From assembly GCA_016649625.1 (NCBI GenBank), contig JAENXI010000047.1, positions 1 through 5,158 of the forward strand: 5,158 nucleotides of DNA. Reading direction: 5' to 3'. The stretch comes from Candidatus Bathyarchaeota archaeon. GTDB lineage: Archaea > Thermoproteota > Bathyarchaeia > Bathyarchaeales > Bathycorpusculaceae. Both the position numbers and the translations under genes were made by a program. This document shows positions 1-4,801 of the stretch, in pieces; within the stretch, counting starts at the first letter, position 1; every line of letters begins with the position of its first letter. The notes below the pieces were generated by a model. It saw only the letters and a program-made list of their open reading frames with translations, searched no databases and had not been told where the DNA came from.

Positions 1-2
1 GT

Positions 3-176
3 CCTTTAGAAATAGCTTTCTTACATCATTTGATTCAAATGCTCTTTCATGTAAATGGTGAAATATATATTTCTAATAATAAAAGTCTTAATCCAGATCT
101 AAAAACACTAGTCGATGGAATTCTTCAATATGTAAACATATATGATCCACCAGAAGGAGATGGAAACCTTTTGTAG
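3..176 (+). CDS. C-terminal end of an unrecognised protein (5' truncated by window edge)
   Basis: The frame beginning at base 3 is open from the window edge to a TAG at 174-176, giving 57 residues. It starts PLEIAFLHHLIQMLF and ends YDPPEGDGNLL. The first part is hydrophobic and helix-like; the tail is acidic and rich in Gly and Pro. The other two plus frames are closed early (a stop at base 7 in frame 1 and one near base 59 in frame 2), which favours this frame. I do not recognise the family. It lies just upstream of a decayed integrase, so it could be cargo of the same former element or an ordinary chromosomal gene. It could also be a chance open stretch, because only 57 codons are visible. 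Confidence 0.45.
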   Translation, partial: PLEIAFLHHLIQMLFHVNGEIYISNNKSLNPDLKTLVDGILQYVNIYDPPEGDGNLL

Positions 177-222
177 TAATGACAGTCACAATGAAGAAAA
201 TCGATTAATTATAATAACAAAG

Positions 223-507
223 CAGTTGAAAATCAAGATGAGCCCAATTTCATAAGTAACTATCCAGAACCTGGAAATACTAGCAAAACTCATGTCCCTT
301 TCTTGGATGTTTCTGGATTTAAAGAGGGGTCACAAGAACATAAAAAACACAATAATCTACACTCAACTAGTAGACTTTAAAGATGAAGAATATCACGTTG
401 CACACGCTAAGAGCTTGGATGAGGAAAACAAATTAATAGAAGCTGGATTTGAGTATGTGCGTTACAGCGAAAAACACGAAGTAGCAATCTACAAGAAACC
501 AAAGTAG
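223..507 (+). pseudogene. Decayed 3' fragment of an archaeal tyrosine recombinase (XerC/D-type integrase)
   Basis: The intact part is an ATG-to-TAG frame at 292-507 (71 codons). It contains GHKNIKNTIIYTQLVDF, the end of a tyrosine-recombinase catalytic domain: the conserved His of the GH box (residue 14) and the nucleophile Tyr (residue 23). A tail ending GFEYVRYSEKHEVAIYKK is typical of archaeal integrases. The N-terminal domain, the core Lys and the first catalytic Arg box are absent from this frame. Upstream, another frame at 248-280 reads FHK-stop-LSRTWKY, resembling the family FHTLRHWK box with an in-frame stop. From that Trp (272) to the Gly of GHK (328) is 56 nt, where I recall about 60 nt in intact relatives, so a net frameshift of about 4 nt is likely. 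A stop at 253-255 also closes the C-terminal frame. This is therefore a relic rather than a small functional gene. It ends 11 nt before tRNA-Glu, a classic integration target. The 5' limit is approximate. Confidence 0.8.
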
Positions 508-536
508 TATAGTCCAGAGCTCCGGTAGTATAGTCC
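504..536 (+). repeat. 12-bp direct repeat: partial copy of the tRNA D-arm region upstream of tRNA-Glu
   Basis: GTAGTATAGTCC occurs exactly at 504-515 and again at 525-536, a 21-bp offset. The second copy is nucleotides 7-18 of the tRNA. The first copy overlaps the TAG stop of the integrase relic (505-507). It may be leftover attachment-site sequence from integration or excision at the tRNA, or a small slippage duplication. Confidence 0.7.
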
Positions 537-596
537 GGTCAAGTATTACGGCCTCTCACGCCGTGGGCCCGGGTTCGAATCCCGGCCGGAGCACCA
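519..596 (+). tRNA. tRNA-Glu (anticodon CUC), CCA encoded
   Basis: A complete cloverleaf folds. The acceptor stem GCTCCGG pairs with CCGGAGC (7 bp). The D stem GTAT/GTAT closes a loop containing GG. The anticodon stem ACGGC/GCCGT holds the loop CTCTCAC, which puts CTC at positions 34-36 and so reads GAG codons (Glu). A 4-nt variable loop GGGC follows, then the T arm CCGGG-TTCGAAT-CCCGG, discriminator A and an encoded CCA (594-596). The body is 75 nt plus CCA and there is no intron. The gene is far richer in GC than its surroundings. I see no clear TATA box 25-30 nt upstream; that position falls in the integrase relic. A T6 run follows at 629-634. It converges on the E1-like gene. Confidence 0.97.
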
Positions 597-625
597 AAAA
601 GAGAACTACTGCCAAATATTCACAA

Positions 626-1678
626 TTATTTTTTGTTAGGCCCGATTTTCAATTTTTTTAGGATCGTTCGGTAAGCGCTCAAAGCGGTCTTTTCACTATC
701 AACATTCTTGATTAACATTCTACCTCCTTTAAATAAACTCACTTCTAGGTTCTTATAATTGAAAATTATTGCTAGATGCGATTTTAACTTCAAGTTAAAC
801 TCCTTTTGCACAAGTTTTGTCAATTCATTCAAATTTAAATTAAAAGGAGTTTTGGGATTAATGTTAGCAGTTTCTCTTCCGCAAAGCCAAACAAGTTTTT
901 CTGCAGGTATCTTTTTATCTTCAATTGATTGACAAACAGGACAAGCATTGTTTTTTGATATATCTATTGTTGTAAAATACATATCACTAAAATCACAAAT
1001 CATGAGTTTTCCTTTTAGAGGAGTACCTATTCCAGTGAGAATCTTTATGGTTTCTACGGCTTGCATAGAACCTATTATCCCTGGTGTAGCGCCAACAACT
1101 CCACGAGTTTCACAAGTCATTAGTTCTTCATCGGATACTGTAGGTAAAAGACATTTTAAGCATCCAGTGTCAGGAGGAGCAAAAACTGAGAGATTTCCTT
1201 CTAAACCAATTGCTGCACCAAAAACATAAGGAATTTTCATCTTTACACATGTTTGATTAATCAAATATCTCGTTGACATGTTATCTAAACCATCAACTAC
1301 ACAGTCTACACCGGCTAAAAGTTCTTCAACATTATTTGAATTAATATTCTCTGATACAGCTTCGGCTTGCAAAAGGGGATTCATTTTTTCAAGTTGATTT
1401 GAGGCGATCTCAGCTTTTGGATAATGCAAATCAGATGTTTTGTAAAGAATTTGTCTATGGAGGTTTTTTAATTCAACTGTATCTTGATCAATTAATCTAA
1501 GTTTTCCCACACCAGCAAGTGCCAAGTAAATTGATGAAACCGTTCCCAAACCTCCAACACCAACAACAGCCACCTTTGAGTTGAATAACATTTTTTGCTC
1601 TTTTGAGCTGAATTCTTTCATTGCTTTTTGTCTACTATAAAATTCTAAAGCAAAGTTAAGTTTCTCTGATTCATCCAC
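626..1678 (-). CDS. E1-like ThiF/MoeB/HesA adenylyltransferase with a C-terminal extension
   Basis: This 350-residue enzyme should use ATP to adenylate the C-terminal Gly of a ubiquitin-like or sulfur-carrier protein (MoaD, ThiS or SAMP type) in the cytoplasm, for molybdopterin, thiamine or tRNA sulfuration or for protein tagging. Visible family features are: the N-terminal YSRQ (17-20, cut from the usual RYSRQ); the nucleotide loop GVGGLG (40-45); LIDQDTVELKNLHRQ with Asp64, Asp66, Arg75 and Gln76; Lys88 in YPKAE; DGLDN with Asp132; a zinc site from C173xxC176 and C246PVC249; and Cys189 in MTCETRGVVGATPG, the position of the reactive cysteine in MoeB and ThiF relatives. Residues 258-345 form an extra domain beginning LVWLCGRET and containing GGRMLIKNV; it is not a rhodanese. 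MoeB, ThiF and SAMP-activating (UbaA) roles cannot be separated from sequence, so I give no symbol. The start is GTG, supported by GAGGT 8 nt upstream. The gene is divergent from the HypE-like gene and convergent with tRNA-Glu. Confidence 0.93.
   Translation of the reverse strand: MDESEKLNFALEFYSRQKAMKEFSSKEQKMLFNSKVAVVGVGGLGTVSSIYLALAGVGKLRLIDQDTVELKNLHRQILYKTSDLHYPKAEIASNQLEKMNPLLQAEAVSENINSNNVEELLAGVDCVVDGLDNMSTRYLINQTCVKMKIPYVFGAAIGLEGNLSVFAPPDTGCLKCLLPTVSDEELMTCETRGVVGATPGIIGSMQAVETIKILTGIGTPLKGKLMICDFSDMYFTTIDISKNNACPVCQSIEDKKIPAEKLVWLCGRETANINPKTPFNLNLNELTKLVQKEFNLKLKSHLAIIFNYKNLEVSLFKGGRMLIKNVDSEKTALSAYRTILKKLKIGPNKK
629..634 (+). terminator. Oligo-T run downstream of tRNA-Glu (possible archaeal terminator)
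   Basis: Six T residues follow the tRNA 3' end by about 32 nt. Archaeal transcription often ends at T-runs without a hairpin. The run also encodes the last two Lys codons of the E1-like gene on the other strand, so it may be only coding sequence. Confidence 0.35.
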
Positions 1679-1686
1679 CCCAAGTT

Positions 1687-1691
1687 ACCTC
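1687..1691 (-). promoter_or_regulatory. Shine-Dalgarno GAGGT that fixes a GUG start for the E1-like gene
   Basis: On the minus strand GAGGT lies 8 nt before the GTG at 1678-1676. No ATG near the start would give the expected N-terminus, while this GTG places YSRQ and GVGGLG at the usual distances. Confidence 0.7.
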
Positions 1692-1828
1692 AACACTACC
1701 TTTTGATGAACACTCAAATGTATATCAACTTTTGTTCTAAAAAATATTGCAAACCAAATCTAAAGTAATAAATTGTAAATTCAAAATGGCTTTTTAACAT
1801 CCAAGAAAATATGAATTAAATTAAAAAC

Positions 1829-1847
1829 AAGGTTGTTAAATAACCTT
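1829..1847. promoter_or_regulatory. 19-bp near-palindrome between the divergent genes (candidate operator)
   Basis: AAGGTTGTTAAATAACCTT is a perfect inverted repeat except for one G/T mismatch, centred on base 1838. Its core TTAAATAA (1836-1843) resembles an archaeal TATA element. If it is one, the HypE-like transcript would start near 1863-1868 and a protein on the palindrome would block TBP binding. The right arm ACCTTAA (1843-1849) is repeated inverted as TTAAGGT at 1867-1873, suggesting a second half-site. The function is inferred. Confidence 0.45.
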
Positions 1848-1918
1848 AAAAGTCTCGGAAAAACTATTAAGGTCAATTTTCTAATCCTTAAAAAAGAAGA
1901 TAGAGAAATGGCTTTTAT

Positions 1919-1923
1919 GAGGT
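1919..1923 (+). promoter_or_regulatory. Shine-Dalgarno GAGGT of the HypE-like gene
   Basis: GAGGT is followed by a 10-nt A-rich spacer (1924-1933) and then the ATG at 1934. It supports this start over later internal Met codons. It sits inside a 9-codon leader frame (1908-1937) whose TGA overlaps the ATG as ATGA. Confidence 0.65.
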
Positions 1924-1933
1924 TTAAAAAAAA

Positions 1934-2941
1934 ATGAAATTACCTCCAGGAAAAATCCCAATCGAATTACTTAATAAAGTTGTTTTTAAAAATTTAGGTA
2001 TCGAACGCAAAGAGGTAGTTGTCGGACCAAAGGCTGGTATCGATGGTGCAGTTTTAGATCTAGGAGACAAAACCCTTATTGTCTCAATGGATCCTGTAAC
2101 TGGAGCTCTTGAAAAGATTGGATGGCTTGCTGTTAATATCAACGCTAATGATGTAGCTACTTTTGGAGTTGAACCAGCTTTTATGTTTTCTTGCTTGTTA
2201 CTTCCAGAAAATGCAGACAGCAAACTAATTGAGAAGATAAGTTTCCAAATACATAATGCTGCACAAGAAGTTGGAATAGCAGTAGTAGGAGGACATTGTG
2301 AGTCAACAATAGGTCTTACTAGTCCAATAGTCGTGGGATGTGTACTAGGTTTCGCAGATAGGAAAAAATATGTAACTGCAGGAGGAGCAAAACCAGGCGA
2401 TAGTATCATCCTGACTAAAAGTGCGGGAATTGAAGGTACAGCAATTCTTGCAACTGATAAAGAAAAAATATTAAGAAAAGAAATCAGTTCAAATACGATT
2501 CAAAATGCAAAGAACTTCTATAAAGAGATAAGCATCGTAAATGATGCTTTAACAGCTTATAAAACTGGAGGAGTGCACGCTATGCATGATCCCACAGAAG
2601 GGGGAATCATTGGTGGGATTCTTGAAATTGCAGATGCATCAAAATTAGGAGTAAAAATATTTAAAAATAAAATTCCGATTAGAACTGAAACTTCCATAAT
2701 ATGTAAATATTTTCGAATTGATCCTTTGCAGCTGATAAGTTCAGGGGCTTTATTGATTTCAGCAAGTCCCAAATATACGAATGAAATTATAGAAAAATTA
2801 GAAATTAAAGGAATTCGAGCAAAAGTTATAGGCAAATTTTTGCAAAATCCTGATCAAAGGAATATTGTATTGGAAAATAGTAAAGAAAGAGTTTTGTTGA
2901 GACCTAAATCTGATCATCTCTGGAAAGCGCTTAGATCATAA
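1934..2941 (+). CDS. HypE/PurM-like AIR synthase family protein lacking the HypE C-terminal cysteine
   Basis: This 335-residue cytoplasmic protein belongs to the PurM/HypE/SelD/ThiL ATP-binding superfamily and looks full length. Motifs in order are: VGPKAGIDGAVLDL (30-43); SMDPVTG (51-57), whose Asp53 is a likely Mg-ATP ligand; NANDVATFGVEP (70-81), the NDV box; VVGGHCE (117-123); KPGD (153-156); TKSAGIEGTA (161-170); HDPTEGG (218-224), very close to the HypE and SelD box; and SSGALLIS (269-276). True HypE ends in a Pro-Arg-Ile-Cys-type tail whose Cys receives the carbamoyl group and becomes a thiocyanate for NiFe hydrogenase. Here the protein ends LWKALRS, with no Cys in the last 70 residues. 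No hydrogenase or other hyp genes are present in the window. It is better called a HypE paralog of unknown substrate than a hydrogenase maturase. It starts at ATG after GAGGT, is divergent from the E1-like gene, and overlaps the convergent glycosyltransferase by 6 bp. Confidence 0.9.
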   Translation: MKLPPGKIPIELLNKVVFKNLGIERKEVVVGPKAGIDGAVLDLGDKTLIVSMDPVTGALEKIGWLAVNINANDVATFGVEPAFMFSCLLLPENADSKLIEKISFQIHNAAQEVGIAVVGGHCESTIGLTSPIVVGCVLGFADRKKYVTAGGAKPGDSIILTKSAGIEGTAILATDKEKILRKEISSNTIQNAKNFYKEISIVNDALTAYKTGGVHAMHDPTEGGIIGGILEIADASKLGVKIFKNKIPIRTETSIICKYFRIDPLQLISSGALLISASPKYTNEIIEKLEIKGIRAKVIGKFLQNPDQRNIVLENSKERVLLRPKSDHLWKALRS

Positions 2942-3685
2942 TATGTTTTTGCTAATTTGAAGGGTAAACTGAAGAAACCAGAAAAACATAAAAAATGGAT
3001 AAAATAGCGCAAATTTGTATGCATGAGAATACACTAAACCACAGCGTACCTCATCAATAGCGTGGGAAAGTCCCTTCTTTCTATTCCAATTTTCAGAAGG
3101 TTTATAATGTAAACAATAAAGTTCTTTGCCAATTATTGTTTGATAGCCCTTTTTCTTTATCCAATTTATTATGAATGCATCTTCATAAGCGTGTAAATAA
3201 TCAGGTATTTTTATATCCTTAACTGCTTCAAGACGAATTAAGGTATCATGAGTACCACCACGAATGCTAAAACAGTAATTAGCAACAAAACTCTGTAATC
3301 GTATGAACCATTTATCTTTAATTCCAGGGACAACATCAATGTTAACCCCCCACACAGCTCCTATATCATCTTTTAATTGTTTTTCAGCTGTTTTAAACCA
3401 GTTTTTGCTTAAGATAATATCACTATCAACAAACATAAACCACTTCGTGGTTACTTGATGGATGCCAGTTTCTCGGGCTAAAGCTCTTGATCCTTTTAAA
3501 CTAAAAACTGTGATGGTTTTGTATTTCTTGTTTAGGTTATTTATGATACTCAAAGTTTGATCAGTTGAAAAAGCATCAATTATTATCAAGTTTTCAACAG
3601 GTAAATTAGCATAGATAGATTCTATACACCGCTTAAGCATAAATTCGCTATTTTTCGTTATCATTACAACATCGATAGTCCGCAT
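2936..3685 (-). CDS. Family 2 (GT-A) glycosyltransferase, membrane-associated; paralog A
   Basis: This 249-residue protein should transfer a sugar from a nucleotide- or lipid-linked donor to a surface glycan, lipid or protein acceptor at the cytoplasmic face of the membrane. The N-terminus reads IDVVMITKNSE (4-14), the first beta strand and nucleotide site of GT2 enzymes. D37 with STDQT (40-44) contacts the nucleotide. WFMFVDSD (82-89) contains the metal-binding DSD (D87 and D89). IRGGTHDTLIR (141-151) and YED (167-169) lie in the acceptor and catalytic region; the latter is a candidate catalytic acid pair. A hydrophobic aromatic stretch at about 224-244 could anchor the C-terminus in the membrane. 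The ATG is preceded by GAGGT with a 6-nt gap (3692-3696) and by a TATA box at 3729-3737. The next gene upstream is a paralog with about 40 percent identity by eye. The acceptor and sugar cannot be told from sequence. Confidence 0.92.
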   Translation of the reverse strand: MRTIDVVMITKNSEFMLKRCIESIYANLPVENLIIIDAFSTDQTLSIINNLNKKYKTITVFSLKGSRALARETGIHQVTTKWFMFVDSDIILSKNWFKTAEKQLKDDIGAVWGVNIDVVPGIKDKWFIRLQSFVANYCFSIRGGTHDTLIRLEAVKDIKIPDYLHAYEDAFIINWIKKKGYQTIIGKELYCLHYKPSENWNRKKGLSHAIDEVRCGLVYSHAYKFALFYPFFMFFWFLQFTLQISKNIL

Positions 3686-3728
3686 TTAAGTACCTCAAAC
3701 TAGCTGGTTTTGTTTTTGATTAAGATTT

Positions 3729-3737
3729 GATATATAG
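3729..3737 (-). promoter_or_regulatory. TATA box and promoter of glycosyltransferase A
   Basis: The minus strand reads CTATATATC. A start about 25 nt downstream would fall near 3707 and leave a short leader containing GAGGT (3696-3692) before the ATG at 3685. The spacing fits an archaeal promoter and implies this gene can be transcribed separately from its upstream paralog. Confidence 0.55.
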
Positions 3738-3796
3738 AGTTATGGGAAAATAAGAAGGTATTTAGTCTTTCAAGTGTAAAACAGAATTATTAATGG

Positions 3797-3802
3797 AAAA
3801 AA
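3797..3802 (-). terminator. Oligo-T run after glycosyltransferase B
   Basis: On the minus strand six T residues lie about 18 nt past the TAA of paralog B and before the TATA box of paralog A. This is the order expected if the two genes are separate transcription units. No strong hairpin is visible. Confidence 0.35.
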
Positions 3803-3820
3803 CTGATGAAGTGTAGTCAT

Positions 3821-4558
3821 TTACATTTTTTTGCGAGCTAATAGCTGGTATATAGAGTAGATTGTATAAAACCCGTATGCCAGCGATAATTTTGTTATTA
3901 GAGAAAATCTTCCAAGTGTAAGGGATTCTGCAATAATTGCTAAGCTACCTTTGAAGGTCCAAACTTTTTGAGGACGATAATGAATACAAAATGGACTATA
4001 ACATGAAATTGATAAATAACCTTTCTTGTTTATCCAATCTTTGATGTAAGTATCTTCGAAAACATGAAGTTTCTGTGGAATAACAATATCTTGGATTAAT
4101 TTAGTTCGAATTAGAGTGTCGTGTGTTCCACCTCGAATTTGAAATATTTTTCTTGTCACTAAAAGAAATGCTTTAAGTGTTTTTTTATTATGAATAGTAG
4201 ACCACACTTCTATTCCCCAAACAAGACCTACATTTTTTTCCATGAATGGTTCAGCTTTTTTATACCAATCATTGCAAAGAACAACATCACTATCCACAAA
4301 CATGAACCAATCAGTTTTTACTTGTTTTAGACCTTTTTGTCTAGAAGTAGCTCGAGTACCATCATCTTTTATGATCAAAACATTGTCAAATTTTTTTTTA
4401 AATTGTAAGACTATATTCATTGTTCTATCAGTTGAATAGCCATCAACTACCACCAAATTATTAATCGGGATATTTTCATAAATTGCTTTCAGACATTTCT
4501 CCAAGTGTAACTCGCTATTTTTTGTTAGCACTATAACGTCTATAAGCATATTATTCAT
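3821..4558 (-). CDS. Family 2 (GT-A) glycosyltransferase; paralog B
   Basis: This protein has 245 residues from the ATG at 4558, or 242 from the in-frame ATG at 4549. The second start gives MLIDVIVLTKNSE, which lines up better with paralog A. Matching motifs are LIDVIVLTKNSE (5-16), D39 with STDRT (42-46), WFMFVDSD (84-91) with the metal-binding DSD at 89-91, IRGGTHDTLIR (141-151, identical in both paralogs), FED (167-169) and KKGY (178-181). The C-terminus (about 216-240) is moderately hydrophobic with several Tyr and ends in a basic ARKKM, so membrane contact is likely but weaker than in paralog A. No Shine-Dalgarno precedes either ATG. An AT-rich TATA-like element at 4570-4581 fits a leaderless or nearly leaderless transcript. 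It lies 135 nt upstream of paralog A on the same strand, as expected from tandem duplication followed by divergence. The substrate is unknown. Confidence 0.9.
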   Translation of the reverse strand: MNNMLIDVIVLTKNSELHLEKCLKAIYENIPINNLVVVDGYSTDRTMNIVLQFKKKFDNVLIIKDDGTRATSRQKGLKQVKTDWFMFVDSDVVLCNDWYKKAEPFMEKNVGLVWGIEVWSTIHNKKTLKAFLLVTRKIFQIRGGTHDTLIRTKLIQDIVIPQKLHVFEDTYIKDWINKKGYLSISCYSPFCIHYRPQKVWTFKGSLAIIAESLTLGRFSLITKLSLAYGFYTIYSIYQLLARKKM

Positions 4559-4569
4559 TTAATGTTTTT

Positions 4570-4581
4570 CTATTAATTAAG
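4570..4581 (-). promoter_or_regulatory. Possible TATA element of glycosyltransferase B
   Basis: The minus strand reads CTTAATTAATAG. Its centre is about 18 nt before the ATG at 4558 and 27 nt before the ATG at 4549. The second distance would give a leaderless mRNA starting at the shorter protein. The surrounding sequence is very AT-rich, so the call is weak. Confidence 0.3.
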
Positions 4582-4741
4582 ATTAGTTATCTCCAACGAT
4601 AATTTTTCACAAGGAAGAACCATCTTAGTATAGAGATTGAAAAATTTGTTTTGCCAACAAACATTCAATGAAAGATAAATCAAAATAGATAAAAGATATC
4701 AAATTTAGCATATCTGAGGATAAGGTTTTTTCTCTGACTAC

Positions 4742-4751
4742 TTATATAAAT
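4742..4751 (+). promoter_or_regulatory. TATA box and promoter of the radical SAM gene
   Basis: TTATATAAAT is a strong archaeal TATA match. A start about 25 nt downstream would lie near 4771, leaving a leader of about 30 nt before the TTG at 4802. GGTG at 4790-4793 could pair with the 16S 3' end at an 8-nt spacing from that TTG. Confidence 0.55.
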
Positions 4752-4801
4752 GTTCAAATAGGTCTATTAAAACAGTCAAGATAAATCATGGTGCCACATA
4801 C

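Noticed and set aside
181..210. Short frame MTVTMKKID after the partial gene
   Set aside because: It stops after nine codons and has no ribosome site or similarity; it lies just upstream of the integrase debris.
948..1229. Plus-strand open frame of 93 codons
   Set aside because: It lies wholly inside the E1-like gene on the other strand, which has clear motifs and a Shine-Dalgarno; its product shows no recognisable family.
1716..1730. Possible TATA box (GATATACA on the minus strand) for the E1-like gene
   Set aside because: The match is weak and the region is generally AT-rich. Spacing would put the transcript start almost on the Shine-Dalgarno, so I did not list it.
1924..2409. Minus-strand open frame of 161 codons
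   Set aside because: It is the antisense of the HypE-like gene, rich in Ser, Pro and Thr as expected of a shadow frame, and has no motif.
2557..2835. Minus-strand open frame of 92 codons
   Set aside because: Antisense shadow of the HypE-like gene's conserved DPTEGG to SSGALL region.
4242..4439. Plus-strand open frame of 65 codons
   Set aside because: Antisense of the DSD region of glycosyltransferase B; no independent support.
4559..4741. Possible small RNA or gene in the AT-rich spacer before the radical SAM promoter
   Set aside because: No frame of useful length, no stable GC-rich hairpin and no repeat array was seen; only promoter-like AT-rich elements are present.
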